Shown: in pieces, positions 20,930-33,490 of the stretch | How positions within the stretch are numbered: the first letter of the stretch is position 1 | How the letters are laid out: each line of letters opens with the position of its first letter | DNA from: Mytilus californianus | Lineage: Eukaryota > Mollusca > Bivalvia > Mytilida > Mytilidae | Direction of reading: 5' to 3' | DNA: 64,000 nucleotides | Assembly: GCF_021869535.1 (NCBI RefSeq) | Contig: NW_026262690.1 | Coordinates: forward strand, 10,217,501-10,281,500 | Notes under the pieces: model-generated | The model's database searches: none | What the model saw: only the letters and a program-made list of their open reading frames with translations | Told to the model about the DNA's origin: nothing | Translations under genes and position numbers: made by a program

Positions 20930-21285
20930 CACCAATAGAAGGAATTCCATACCTTTTATCAAATGCAACGTTAACGGATTAACAGAGGAGAAATAATTTC
21001 ATCACCTTACATAGATTGATACGTTACTCTCCAAATTTTAAGAACAAGCTTGCATAGAAACAAACAATATCAATTAGAGCAATCACAAGAAAACCTTCAA
21101 GAGAGGAATCTTCCAAACATACATTCATAATCAGCACAACACCATGCTGTGTTGAAATTGGGGTAAACGTTTTTAAGTAAATCGACGTATAAGACATGAA
21201 TGAAACACAAAAGAACTCAATTCAACACAACGCACAGACACGGTGAATACAAGCAACTGTTCAAAAGGAACATCAATTACATTAC
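20930..21285. other. No gene seen
   Basis: AT-rich; possibly the upstream part of the gypsy-like relic that follows, but no pol motif is readable. Confidence 0.35.
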
Positions 21286-21690
21286 ATTGAAGAGGAGGAT
21301 TTCATTCTAGGAGATATGTTCGATGTATAATTTGCAGATGTTACCGATGATGAAAAGAAGGAAGATCTTACTAAAGCATTAGAGTTAATCATATAACAAA
21401 TGAAGGTAAAACATCGGGAGATAGCAAAACTTGAAAAGAAACATCAGAAGAAAAATAAAAATCTCTAAGAGAAAACACCAGATAGAAATAAAAGAATTAG
21501 ATCGAAAACATAACTTGGATTGTTTGAGATTGATCATTTTAACAAGACGTACAAGGAATAGTGAATAAACTAAAAACCAAACTCAAGAACTTTGAGCTAC
21601 AACTAGAAAGATTGGACCAAAACAAAAATGATGGAGCAGCAAATAAGAAAATCAGAAGTATTGAGACTGTATCAAAAGAAAATTGCGATT
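21286..21690 (+). pseudogene. Coiled-coil ORF relic of a gypsy-like element
   Basis: Plus-strand pieces 'FADVTDDEKKEDLTKALELI', 'MKVKHREIAKLEKKHQKK' and, in another frame, 'IVNKLKTKLKNFELQLERLD' are charged, heptad-like and interrupted by stops. About 220 bp downstream a purine tract abuts TGTTATGAG, the same arrangement as the accessory ORF and 3' LTR of gypsy B (1470-1148). I infer a second, plus-strand member of a related gypsy lineage. No zinc finger is clearly readable here. Confidence 0.4.
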
Positions 21691-21910
21691 CCATTTAAAA
21701 GAGGACTTTATCATTTAATTACAAATATGGAATATTTATATAAACAATTAATTCATAAAAAAATAATCATTAGTATGAATATTCAATAACATTAATATTT
21801 TATTGAATGTGATAAACTTTTAAATATATGTATTATTTTTTATTTGTTATTTTATTTGATTTTAACAAGAGTTTTAATACCTCCATTTTTCGGACAGAAG
21901 TCTTCATTTC

Positions 21911-22120
21911 GGGAGGCAGTGTTATGAGAAGTTCGAGTCATTGATTTTTATTTTGAACAATTATTTCGTTATATTTTTATTAAATAGTTCCTGCAATATA
22001 TGTCCAGTGAGTATGACATTTATGTCTCATTGTCATCATGTGGGCCCTATATACTTTACAGAATAAATTTACAAAACAATGTTTTGGATCGGTATTATAT
22101 GTTTACATGTAGTTATGTAT
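21911..22120 (+). repeat. Possible polypurine tract and start of a 3' LTR
   Basis: GGGAGGCAG (21911-21919) directly precedes TGTTATGAGAAG, matching the GGAGGGCAG|TGTTATGAACG junction of gypsy B. A polyadenylation-like AATAAA lies near 22062. The far end of the LTR and a partner copy are not found in the window. Confidence 0.4.
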
Positions 22121-22139
22121 ATTCTCATGTATTTACTAA

Positions 22140-22740
22140 GTCTTTTTTGTGATAATTTGTTTTCTCTTCTGCCTTATAGTTTTGTAGCGCAATTTGGTCG
22201 TTTCGCAAGATGTAACTTTGATTTTTGGTATATGATATCGAACAGTTAATACGTTTTTGAAACTGACAACGCTTAACCGAACACCTTTCCTTGTAAACGT
22301 TATCTCCCCGAACACTCTGTTTCTTGTGGCTTATCCCTGAGCTCCTTTTCAACCGTAAAAGATACTGAAATATTTTCTTTCCTAAAGTAATTGTTACATC
22401 CTCAGGAAGTCGAGAATAATTTTGACCGAGCGGTCTGGATACTCCATATGAGGGCTAAACCCTTTATGCATTTAACGTAAGTGAAATGTAATTGTTACAC
22501 GTAAACCATGAGTGTTTTAAGACATATATTTTGTTGACTTGAGGTCCTTGGTCCGCTTAAAGAAAAACGACGTCAAGGTGAAAGGTCAAGGTCTATCCCA
22601 AATTCATGTATTTAATTTTGATGTTATATTTGTTATTCTCGTCGGATTTTGTCAAATGTCTTAACGTCTATTCTGTTATATTCGTGTGTTATGGTAAAGA
22701 TAATTAATCACCCCCTTCATTTATTAGATTTTAGTTTGGT
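22140..22740. repeat. Repeat D copy
   Basis: Contains 'AACGTTATCTCCCCGAACAC' (about 22297), a 'TTGAGGTCCTTGGTCC' motif (about 22540) and 'AAGGTGAAAGGTCAAGG', also present at 25370-26480 and 63335-64000. No coding. Confidence 0.5.
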
Positions 22741-22957
22741 TCAACGAAATTTATACGATATATTTAGTTTACAGTTTGATTCAGAAGAAACACCGACATA
22801 GCTAGATAATACAATTAATTATCTAATTACTACCACAATTTGATATTAATAAGTATTGTAATTTTCATTGTTATTAATAAATGTAATGTCAGTATTACAA
22901 ATCTAATCTTGAATCAATCCTAATCCTATCTTATTTTTGGGAAATATTTTTACAAAT

Positions 22958-23016
22958 TCAAATGTGACGTCACTTTGTGTGTTTTTTTTAGAATTTCAAA
23001 TGTGACGTCACTTTGT
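22958..23016. repeat. Duplicated CRE-like palindrome
   Basis: TCAAATGTGACGTCACTTTG occurs twice, with TGACGTCA at 22965-22972 and 23003-23010. TGACGTCA is the consensus CREB/ATF site. There is no gene next to it. Confidence 0.55.
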
Positions 23017-23189
23017 GCGTTGAGGCTTTGGCTAACTCGGCTGTGTATTTTTATGTGTTGGATTAAGTTGTTTTATGTAATGTATCCGTTTTTATTCTGT
23101 AGTAAGTCCCCACTTCGGTTTTATCATGTATATCTATTATATAGTCATTTTATAAAATTTACTGTTTGCAAAATTATAAATTATTCTAA

Positions 23190-23400
23190 ATAATAAGGAT
23201 GTTCTTGTCCCAGGCAGAAAATCCTGGCCATGTTAGGCGCAACTTTTTGGAAGTTTTGGTCCTCGGTGCTCTTCAGCTTTGTACTTGTTTTGGCTTTCAA
23301 ACTTTTTTCATCTGAGCGTCACTGGTTGGTCTTGTGTGGACCAGACGCACGTCTGGCGTATTGAATTTTAAGCCTAGTACCTTTTGTTAGCTATTATTCG
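23190..23400 (+). repeat. Repeat C copy (hammerhead-core-bearing family), diverged
   Basis: Shares 'TGAGCGTCACTG', 'CGTCTGGCGTATT' and 'CCTAGTACC' landmarks with 26880-27205 and 62850-63330. In this copy the CTGATGA core has become CTGGTTG, so any ribozyme is dead. Confidence 0.55.
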
Positions 23401-23479
23401 TGTATTTCTTTGTCCTATATGTTCTCCCATTTATTTGTATTGTGGTCCTGTCATGTGATGTTGTCGTTTTGGTGTTGTT

Positions 23480-23775
23480 GTTGACGTTGCCATAAAAGTG
23501 GGAGGTTTGGCATGCCACAAAACCAGGTTCAACCAACCATGTTTTTCTTAAAATGTCCTGTACCAAGTCAGGAGAATGGTCATTGTTATATTATAGTTCG
23601 TTTCTGTGTGTGTTACATTTTAATGTTGTGTTTTTGTTGTGTCGTTGTTTTCCTTTTATATTTGATGCGTTTCCTTCAGTTTAAGTTTGTAACCCGGATT
23701 TGTTTTTATCTCTATCGATTTATGAGTTTCGAACAGCGGTATACTACTGTTGCCTTTATTCATGTTCTTATTTTT
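23480..23775 (+). repeat. Repeat B copy
   Basis: Runs from 'GGAGGTTTGGCATGCCACAA' (about 23500) through 'CCAAGTCAGGAGAATGG' to 'GCGGTATACTACTGTTGCC' (about 23736). The same family is at 33150-33320, 38930-39190, 52470-52665, 55785-56040 and 59560-59700. Noncoding; the 91-codon ORF in it is chance. Confidence 0.65.
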
Positions 23776-24039
23776 TACCTTCGCTAGTTTGAAGTTCTTT
23801 TAAGAAACCAATATATATTTCGACAATATTTTTTTTACAAAATTGTTAGTTGCGACTTGTTGTAACACATACTTTTTGACTGAAAGGGTACGTTGAAATT
23901 TAATGGGAGTTTTCTCCCCTTTTAGATTAAAGATTTGCTGTATGGTAATAAAACTCATTAACCAACTACAATAAAAATGTGCTAATTTTATGTGAATGAT
24001 CTAGAACCATGTATATGTGAAATCAGTGTTAAAAAAAAA

Positions 24040-24674
24040 TTGAGAATGGAAATGGGGAATGTGTCAAAGAGACAACAACCCGACCAAAGAGCAGAAAACA
24101 GCCGAAGGCCACCAATGGGTCTTCAATACAGCGAGAAAATCCCGCACCTATTGCCTGCTTCAACTGGCCCCTAAACAAAATATGTACTAGTTCAGTAATA
24201 ATGGACGTCATACTAAACTCCGAAATATATAAAAGAAACTAAAATTAAAAATCATACAAGACTAACAAAGACCAGAGGCTCCTGACTTGGGACAGGCGCA
24301 AAAATGTGGCGGGGTTAAACATGTTTTTTGAGATCTCAACCCTCCACCTATACCTCTAGCCAATGTAGAAAAAACAAACACACAGCAATACGCACAGTAA
24401 AACTCAGTTTAAAAGAAGCCCGAGTCTGGTGTCAGAATAGGTAGCAAAAGAAACTAAACAAAATGACAATAATACATAAATTAACAAAGGGCTACTAGCA
24501 GTTACTGACATGCCAGCTCTAGACCTCAAGTAAACTGATTGAAAGATTATGTCTTCATTATATGAATATCAAGCACAATCTCTCCCGTAAGGGGCTTAGT
24601 ATCATACCATCATGAAATATATGAGAAGAACATAACCCGTATCATGCCAACAACTGGTTTTAGAATAAATGTGT
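24040..24674 (-). repeat. 3' untranslated region of the second Naiad copy
   Basis: Inverse-orientation match to 18877-19515 along its whole length, ending in the same tail (complement of 'TTGTCTCTTTGACACATTCC'). It carries a SECIS-like structure at 24557-24625. Short ORFs here are not genes. Confidence 0.75.
24557..24625 (-). promoter_or_regulatory. SECIS-like structure in second Naiad copy
   Basis: On the minus strand the quartet ATGA (24613-24610) and TGAT (24571-24568) is preserved. Helix II GGTATGATACT is identical on the 5' side and has a C-to-U change on the 3' side that keeps a G-U pair. The unpaired motif is AAG instead of AAA, and the CCC/GGG cap is kept. The lower helix has one mismatch. 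Confidence 0.6.
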
Positions 24675-25360
24675 TTATTTCCGATGCAAAGAACCTATAA
24701 GTGAATCAATATTAAAGCCAAAATATGTCATCTTTAATGACCTGACAACAGTATCGAAACTATATCCCTTCTTAATAAGTCTGTTAAAAGGTTTTGTTAG
24801 CTTTAGAGGTGAATGCCGACATTTTTGTGCTTTGTAAAGAATATTACCATAAAAGATTGGATGTGAAATACCTGAACGTATAAGATGTCTGCATGTTGAT
24901 TTATATTTACGAAAGATGTCCTTGTACCGATGATAAAATTTAGTAAATGTTTTGACTAGTTTGTGATATCGAAAACCCTGGTGTAATAATTTTTCAGTAA
25001 TACATAGATTTATTTCGCTAAAATCTAATACGTTGTTACATACACGAGCGAATCGTACAAGTTGAGATATATAAACACCATAAGATGGTGACAAGGGAAA
25101 GTCACCATCTAAAAATGGATAATTAACAATAGGAAATGAAAAATCATCTCTTTTATCATAAATTTTTGTATTAAGCTTCCCGTTAATGATATAGATATCA
25201 AGATAAGGAAAGGGCAGTGTTCATTGTTAGTATTAACTTTATTTAAAGTTAGTTCAACAGGATAAATCTTTTTAGTGTACATACTGAAGTCGTCGTTATT
25301 GAGAGCCAATATATTATCCAAATATCTAAAAGTATTATTAGATTTTTGTAAGAAGTAACA
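24675..25360 (-). pseudogene. 5'-truncated copy of the Naiad-1 reverse transcriptase
   Basis: Highly similar to the C-terminal third of the RT at 16117-18876. It starts within 'NNTFRYLDNILALNN', where the catalytic YLDD has become YLDN. It loses frame after 'HCPFL' and continues as 'GVYISQLVRFARVCNNV' to the same end 'DSLIGSLHRK'. The breakpoint near 25355 is the 5' truncation typical of target-primed reverse transcription. The UGA site of the intact copy is not covered. Confidence 0.85.
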
Positions 25361-25369
25361 TATCATATA

Positions 25370-26480
25370 AAACCGGAAGTGATATTTTTCAAACCGCAAG
25401 TAACGACTTTTATTACTTATTTCAAGCAAAAGTATTTAGAAGTTATATATTTTTGGAAACAGCGTAATTTAAGCATTTGTCTGACACCAGAAATGAAATT
25501 TTAAACTGGAAGTTCATAATTTCCCATCAAAATATGTGCATTTGAGTTGAAAGACCTTTTTTTGTTCTCTGATTAATTAAAAAAAAGATGTCTTCCACCA
25601 AAATGTTTGCGCTGTTTGGTTGTTTTTGATTTGAGGTCCTTGGTCCATCAAAAGGAAAATAAAGTCAAGATCAAATGTAATGTTCTAAATTTTGATTTTG
25701 GCTTAATTTGAATTCTCCTTAGAAACCTTATCAGATATCGACAGAATATTTTAACTAAATTGTAAGTTGCATCATGTCGTAACACATACTTTTTGATTGA
25801 AAGGGTACCTGACATAATGAGGGAGTTTTTTCCCTTTTTAGATTTAAGATTAGCTGTGTTGTGATATAACTCTTTAACCATATAAGAAGACACATAGGGT
25901 CTTTTGATTTGAGGTCATTGCTTTATTACCTTAAAATTGAGGTCAAGGTCAAAGTATAACGTTTTTGATTTTGATTTTGGTGTAAATTGTTATTGGTACA
26001 TGGTAAAGTCATAGGGTCTTTCACATTGGGTTGGATATATATATGACCTTGATGAAGGTCAACCGGAAAGGATCTTTTGTAAACCAGGAGTAGCTATTTG
26101 TTTGCATTATTTTCACGTAAAAATTACTAGAACTTTATATTTATTTAAATATTTTGAAGTAAGGTTCAAAGGAAACAAGATGTGATTTTTTTAAACCGGA
26201 AGTACCTACTTATCTTTCTCATTTTTGGCAAAGTATATAGAAACCATATATTTTTGGAATCAGTGTTACTTAAACACCAAAATTGACATTTTTGACCGGA
26301 AGTGAACATTTTTTCTATCAAAATATGTGTTTTGGAATTGAATGACCTTTAATTTTCTCTGAATAATTGGTTTTTGATTTTATATCCTTTTTGTACAGGC
26401 TTCGTTCATTATTCATTGAACGTCTTCGATATCTATTTTACCTGTTGACCGGAAATAGGGACAATGACATCGTGTAGTTG
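25370..26480. repeat. Repeat D, several units
   Basis: 'GAGGTCCTTGGTCC'-type motifs near 25630 and 25905 and 'ACCGGAAGT' motifs near 25373, 26200 and 26297 recur with loosely kept spacing. No coding. Confidence 0.5.
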
Positions 26481-26879
26481 ATTTTTTTTATCAACAAGTG
26501 TGTTAAAAAGTATACGAGTGTTGGTTTGAAATCTAACTTTTCCGAGAATAGTTGATTCCTACAGTTGAGAAGCATTTTGGCAGTATTCGAGTAGGTGTGA
26601 ACACACAATGCATTTATTATTAATTAAAACAACATTTAGATATTATTATTAATATATTTCAATACAACATTGCATTAGTATCACATAGTTCTATTTTCAT
26701 TGAACAAAAGTTCGTACAAATTCCGATTGGCGCTATAATGAGCAAAATCAAAAACCAAAGGATTTGTAAACGCATGATGATCTTTGTAAAAGACAATTTA
26801 AAGGTAATGCTTTTGCTTTTCTCAATATCAATTACAAACATCTAACACATAGTTCAAAATTATAAATACTTTTGTTTGA
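26481..26879. other. No gene seen
   Basis: AT-rich, short ORFs only, no structured signal. Confidence 0.4.
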
Positions 26880-27205
26880 CACACTTTTATCTTATGAACC
26901 CGAGGATATCACCATCCCAGAAGTCAGCACTCTGTGTTGACGTTAATTTTCACTGATATAGTCATAATTATAAATTAACTGTTTACAAAACTTGGAATAT
27001 TCGAAATACTGCGCATTTCAGAAATAGATTACTTTAGCTGTATTTGGCAAAACCTTTCGGAATTTTGGTCTCTCAATGATCTGCAACTTTGTACTTTACT
27101 TGGCCTGTTTTACTATTTAGATTCGAGCGTCACTGGTGAGTCTTTGGTGAACGAAGCGTGCGTCTGGCGTTCACGATTTTAATCCTGGTATCTACGATGA
27201 GCTTA
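26880..27205 (+). repeat. Repeat C copy
   Basis: Longer copy of the family at 62945-63330, from 'AACCCGAGGATATCACC' to 'CTGGTATC'. The core reads 'CACTGGTGAGTC...AACGAAGCG', so the hammerhead-like core is partly lost. Confidence 0.55.
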
Positions 27206-27826
27206 TTATGAACATGTGACGGATGTAATTTGATGTTATAGGTGCATATTTTAAGGTTTTTCTTGTAATATAACGCACCGAGGGGTGTCAGGATTGTTCA
27301 AATGAAAGACCGACTTTAAATATGTATTATCTGACTTATATACCGTCAAAAGGAATTAACTGTTGCAAAGATTTGCTTGAAATTGTATCCCTTTTTACCG
27401 ATCACATTAAAGTGGGGTATTATTGTCTCATTGGTTTAGTTATAACAACGCCCAACGTTTCAATTATAAGGTGAGATAAAGCTCACTATTCAAGATGAAC
27501 ACGTATCACTGTTCAGTTGAATTAAAATTTTACTGTAGTTGCATGAAGCAAGAAATAAAATTTGAAAAATACAAGTTACTTGGTAAGTTATTTATTATAT
27601 TAACTAAATTATATATTGGTACTCGTATCTAAATCTAATAAATGAAGTAAAGGTTTTTTATCTTCTTAAATCATTTTAGAATATATTTAAAATGGCAAAT
27701 TGTATAGAAAACACCCCATTTGCACCAACACATGATTATTGTTATATGATGTTTCACAAACTGTAGTTTGCCTTAAAATCGGAGTAATAATGACCATAGT
27801 TTATTCTTGGTTTGTGCCGTTACATC
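27206..27826. other. No gene seen
   Basis: AT-rich sequence without a supported feature. Confidence 0.4.
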
Positions 27827-28165
27827 ACTGTTCCAGGTAAGGGGAGGGTTTGGCGCCAGCAAAGTAGTCTAACCCTCCACATTCTGTACGTCCCTGTTCC
27901 AAGTCGGGAGCCTGTAATACAGTGGTTGTCGTCTGTTGCTGTATATCATATTTGTTTTTCGTTCATTATTTTGTACATAAATCAGGCCGTTAGTTTTCTC
28001 GTTTGAATTGCTTAACATTTGTCGTTTCGGGGCCTTTTATAGCTGACTATGTGGTATGGGTTTTACTCATTGTTGAATGCCGTACGGTGACCTATAGTTG
28101 TTAATTTCTGTGTCATTTGGTCTCTTGTGGAGAGTTGTCTCATTGGCAATCATACCATATCTTCT
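27827..28165 (+). repeat. Repeat A copy
   Basis: 'GGTTTGGCGCCAGCAAAG' (about 27847), 'TCCAAGTCGGGAGCC' (about 27897), 'GACTATGTGGTATGGG' (about 28045) and 'TTGTCTCATTGGCAATCA' (about 28135). Confidence 0.6.
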
Positions 28166-31100
28166 TATTTTTATTGCAAACAGGTCATTAAAACTTGGTT
28201 TCGTCGGGGTTGTTTCTTCAAAACATGACGTATTGTTCTTAAAGGAAATAACTCTATATAGTTATATAAAGATTGAGAAAAGTTGTTTATTATGGAAATT
28301 TTGACATAAGAGGTGGCTTTATCATATACTCTTCTCTCCTTGATCTGAAATTATTTAGCTCAATTCAAGATGAAGTAAATTTAAAGAATGGTGGTAGTCC
28401 TGTATAACTCTATATGGAGGACATTTGTTGAGAATAAAGATACATTTGTACTGATGGGAATGTATGGCAAGTATTAAACCCGTTTCAAAGACAACCACAG
28501 TTTTGATACGCAAGGTAATTCATCAACATGCCACAATACATCTTGAATTGTGTTACATTCATAGATGACGCTAACGAAAGGATATTTTGCCGAATGATGT
28601 AAGGTGCTGACAGTGTAGGCGATGCTGCTAGTCTGTCATAAAACAATGGATTCAAATCCCGCAGCTGCAAGGCCAAAGATTTGTAACAGCAATTTTTTTA
28701 AATTATGTTAAAGAATAAAATCGATGTGACTGCTTCAAAGTATACATCTTCTCGCTATTCAGTCAAATCAGAAAAAAAACCCAGTTATTTAGACAACTCC
28801 TATTTCTGTCTGTGTCAAGTGTCGCAAAAACAACAAAGGTCATCAGTTAACACCTGAGGGAGGGAACATTTTGACTGTTAAATATTTTGTTTGAAGAGTC
28901 TACGATGGTTTAAACATGTCGCTTTGAAAAGTTGTATACACAATACAATGTTTAAACAGGGCCCCTGATAAATTCAACTGGATTTGGACGTCACGAAAAT
29001 GTTGTGTAGATTCAGAACTTAGCGGAATTGAAATAAATAGCGATAAGTTTTATTGGAGACAGATTAGCAAAATCGATGTTGCTTGTTTCTGGACCCTATT
29101 TGTTTATAATGTACTATTTGATATAGATTGATGTTATTAATTGTATTTTAACCAAAGAGTATTACAATCATTTACGACCTTAACAAAAAATAATGATCTG
29201 CAAGGTTGACAAACTTTATGCGACAATATATCATAGTTCAAGTCTCGCTAAGTGAAATACAAAATTTTCTACAGAACTAATATTGGACTAAATTACAGAC
29301 CAAACTTATGTAGTTATGATGTCTGCTCTGTATAACCCTAGTTTATCAAATAGAGAAAGGCTATCATAAAATTATGACATATATAAATATATATCTATAG
29401 ACGTATAAAATAAAATTATATTGAAGTGAGTGGATGGTTAATATTAACATTCTTTACGAAACAATCTTGATACCACAATAAATCATGTACTGTGTAACAA
29501 CCGTTCGTGTCTAAAGTAACTTCCAACCTACAAATTTCATCGGGGTCTGTTTAGGATAAATTGTTGTTTGAGCATTAAGACAAAAATTGCTTGCAATTTG
29601 TGTATTGAAACATTTTAATATTTAATTCACAAACGAAAAAAAGGACGGTGTTATGGCTACGACAATTCGAACTTATTCGTTGTCATTTATGACACAGATA
29701 TTTAATAACGGCCAATCATATCAGGATGAACTCTATAAAATTATCGAAAGAATAACTTCAACTTTAACATTAGGAACCAAGGAAAACTGTTTAAAATAAA
29801 TTCTGATCAAGTCAAACTTATCCGTAACTTCAAAAGGATTGTTTGTAAGGATGTTTTTCTTCGATAAATGCTTTTGGATTTCCAACTTAGTATCTCTCTC
29901 ATTTCAGTTAAACTCATAATCTTTCAAAACTATGTACGTACACAAGAATAAGATTATACTCACATTGAGCTAAATATTTTAACTGCTTCGTCTACAAAAA
30001 ATGTTTACACACATATATAATTAATTTAAATGCTTAATGGTTACTTATACTCTATACACTAGAACATAAATGAGAGATAATACATCGTTATTTTCGTTTT
30101 CAATCTTATTTGTACCACTATGTCCAATTTACCGTGTAAGGAATATTATTGCATTGTTCATAGCTTACTTATTTCGAGTACCTTTTTATCAACTGACTAA
30201 GGTTTCTTCAATAAGGGCCTGTCTTTACATCATGTAAACAAAACACTTTTGTTTACTGTTTAATAGCACTTTCCGTAGCCATATATATAGCAGTAAAAAC
30301 GCATTCAATATGTCAGGATCCATAATAGTTATTTAATTGTGCTATGGTAAGCAACCTTTAGCACAAAGGCGTGTTTAAAAACTGTTTTAATAAATCTAGG
30401 TGTATTGTAACATATTCGTGTGCGATTAAAGAAAAGAATTTCAGCAATAGCGCTATTTGAAAAAGAACGTATGCATGGTTCTAGTTGGCTCTACATTTTT
30501 TTTAAATTTATATTTATTTGATTTATTGTGTCATTGAACCATAGAAATGTGATTAAATTTACTTTACCTTTTCTGTCATTGTTTGCAAGGCGTGTTTTAT
30601 TCCTTATTCTAAATTGTTTATTAAAAAATTGAAAATGCAAAATAAAATCACTCATGGAAAAAATTGTACATCTGCGTTTATTTTCAACATTCTTATTAAC
30701 AATTGTAACTTGGTTAACCGATTAACCATCGAAAACATAGGAGCAGGTATGATGTATCTTCACAACATCATTTTGAAAAAATAGATATTGCACGATGATA
30801 TTTGTATATATCTAAATACTGAATATATCAGGTGAGTTGTGATAGAACGTAGAAAAATGATCATGTCATTTTCTACCTCTGTAATTCGAAAAACAAAAAA
30901 AGTATTATTAACATATCAAACAACAGCACTCAGATTTTCACAGGACATACGTCTGTCTAATAGTGATATTAATATTTTTCAGTTTTGCCATACTTACTTG
31001 ATCCAGAGCTTTTGACTATTTACATTTCACGCAAAACTGCAAAATTGGCCAAAATATCCCCAATCTGAGATCTTGTTATCAATCCATACTTATGAACCTA

Positions 31101-31680
31101 TGCTTTAAAGAAAAAATATTTTGCTACAAAGATGTAAGTGGGGGTAAACTATATATTTGAAAAATAGCTTGGCTCATAACGAATTTGAACAAAACCTATA
31201 TGTAAAACGGCCGTTTTGGCTAATATACATTCAATCAATTATTCATCATCGATTAATCAGTCATTCATTTAAAATGTTTAAAACGTTTATAGTGAAATCA
31301 CAATTGTCTTTTCAGAATTGAAGTGTCTAGTTTGTACATGTATAACCTATTTATGTAGAAAAACATAATTTTGAAAGGAAAGACAAAGTATACTATTTCT
31401 GTTTTATTTTCAGGGTCAACTAATGGCTCTTTTTATACCTCCTCATCTACTTAACATAGTCGGGATTTTATAATTGTGAAAGACTATTGAAGGACGGCTG
31501 TCATTTTTTTCACCAGATTCTATTTTCACATAAATATTTTGCAAAATAACATGTGCTTATCTGTTGCATATATTCTTTCTAAGTACACTTGGTACCTCAA
31601 TTTAATCTATATGGCTTTTATTGCATAAATTATCATGGATGAATAATTACCTTAACGGATGTAAAATGCAAGCCGCCAGA
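28166..31680. other. No gene seen (3.5 kb)
   Basis: AT-rich intergenic sequence. A box-B-like 'GGATTCAAATCCCGC' at about 28649 could be the end of a tRNA-derived SINE, but no box A or fold supports it. I find no reading frame, inverted repeat or tandem array here that I can defend. Confidence 0.4.
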
Positions 31681-32135
31681 TTGCTATTGTTCATCGTCCT
31701 CAAACAGGTATTAGTCTTAGATTCATGATTTTTTATTAGTTGTTATTGGCTTTGAACTAGTGCCAGTAACTGCGAGTACTCTCAGATCTGTACTTAGTGT
31801 CTTTTTTTGTTGTTAAGGATGGGATGAGGGATGGACAAATAGCCTGCCACGTCCGGTCTATGTTTTTGTTTCACGTTTTTTCTTATTTGTATCGATCTGA
31901 TGAGTTAAGCCTTTATTTAAGACTTCATTAGTTTGTTCTTATGTTGTGCTGTTACACCAATATCCCAAGTTAGGGGGGATGAGCGCTCAAAAACATGTTT
32001 AACACCGCCACATTCTTTATGTGCTTGTCTCTAATCAGGAGCCTGTAGTTCAGTGGTTTTCGTTGGTTCATGTCTGTCATATTTGTTTTCGTTAATTGTT
32101 TTGTTATAAATTAGGCCATTAGTTTTCTCAATTGA
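31681..32135 (+). repeat. Repeat A copy, 3' truncated
   Basis: 'CAGTAACTGCGAGTACTC' (about 31764) to 'GCCATTAGTTTTCTCAATTG' (about 32115); it then switches abruptly into the Naiad relic at 32136, in the same orientation. Confidence 0.6.
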
Positions 32136-33490
32136 ATTGTTGTTAGCCAAAGGCCCTAAACATCGAGTTCCGAGGCATTTCTACTGGAAGAAGAACAAGC
32201 TACTGATGGATTCAGTTGAGGACTATGCCAGAAAATGGGAAAAGCGCGAGCAAGATGAAATAAAACTGGACACGCCATCGGAATGGCCAAATTTGGTCTT
32301 GCATTCGGAAGCGCATTCAAACTCTTCGACATCCATGAGCACACATGATTTCTTACCATTTTAAGAAGTCAGGGGTTGTGGATGCTTTATCCTTTTTTAC
32401 GACAAATGTGAAGTTGTTCCAGCAGACAAAACCTCTATCAATATTGTTTATATTTGCAAAAATTAGTATTTTGAATGTCTGAGTAAAGAACTCGGAATTC
32501 ACATCCAAACTGAGAATCCCACATTTACCCCTACATAGTTGACGAAAAGGGAGATTTATAAAAATCACAAATCCGTCCTTCTCATTTTTGTATTAACATA
32601 ATAGAGGATATTGAAAAACTCCCGCCTTTATACTGCATACCTAAAGTTAAAACAATCCTTGTGAAAAAGGATATACAGCCATCTTTCTAAAGTTCTTACA
32701 ACCAGTAAATAGTAGATACAATTTTCTTGTTTAAGTCAATGAAACATCTTACTTTGTGAAACCGCACTAATTCCAAAAAAAGAAAAGGAAAAAAAAAAAT
32801 ACGCAGAAGATGATACATACTAAAACTTCAAAGGGACAAAAAAAAAGAAACATCTTGCAAAGTTGTTTTATTTCAATTTCAGATATATTGATGACGTCTT
32901 TTCACTAAATAACCCATATGTCAGTGAGTGCTTGTATCTCATATATCCCAGTGAACCTGAGATTAGGTAAATTACCGAAACTAGAAGGTATGCCTCGTAT
33001 CGTCATATTTTCATCGATATTGACACAAATGAACGACTTCATAAATTCAACTTTCCAGTTATCAATATCCCCTTTCTAAACATTTACTTACCATCTTCTC
33101 CATCTAAATTGAAACGTTACGCTGGTGCTCGATAATGTTATAACATTTGGCTTTTGCTTTTGTTGCAGTTCAGTGTTTCTGTTGTTCCGTTGTTTTCCAC
33201 TTATGATCTTTTATAGTTGATGTGTTTTCCTCGGTTTTAGTTTGTTACCCGGATTTGTTTTCGCTTAATCGAATTATGACTATTGAACAGCGGTATCCTA
33301 CTGTTGCCTTTATTTATACGGAATTAATTATCAGGGGAATTCTTCTCACACAAAAACAGCTAAAACAGACCGAGGAAGACCGTTTGAAGTCGGCACTACA
33401 TAAGGTTTACGATCCCAATCACGAATTATTTGAGCAAAGCGATATATCTCTGTCCCAACTCACTGTCCTGTTCCTGATCGTGACATTTTG
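32136..33490 (+). pseudogene. Naiad-type reverse transcriptase relic
   Basis: Starts at 'LLAKGPKHRVPRHFYWKKNK' (after the CxC region) and continues 'MDSVEDYARKWEKREQ'. The fingers motif is 'VVPADKTSINIVYICKN', with Cys where the intact element has UGA. After an internal deletion come 'FNFRYIDDVFSLNNPYV' (catalytic YIDD kept), 'FNFPVINIPFL' and, beyond the repeat B insertion at 33150-33320, 'GILLTQKQLKQ' of the thumb. Several stops and frameshifts. The 89-codon ORF at 33222-33491 is a chimera of repeat B and thumb sequence, not a gene. Confidence 0.8.
33150..33320 (+). repeat. Repeat B inserted in the Naiad relic
   Basis: Short copy of repeat B ('GTTACCCGGATTTGTTTT', 'AGCGGTATCCTACTGTTGCC') that splits the RT thumb between 33133 and 33335. 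Confidence 0.65.

Noticed and set aside
28590..28680. tRNA-derived SINE
   Set aside because: Only a box-B-like string is present; no box A, tail or second copy supports it.
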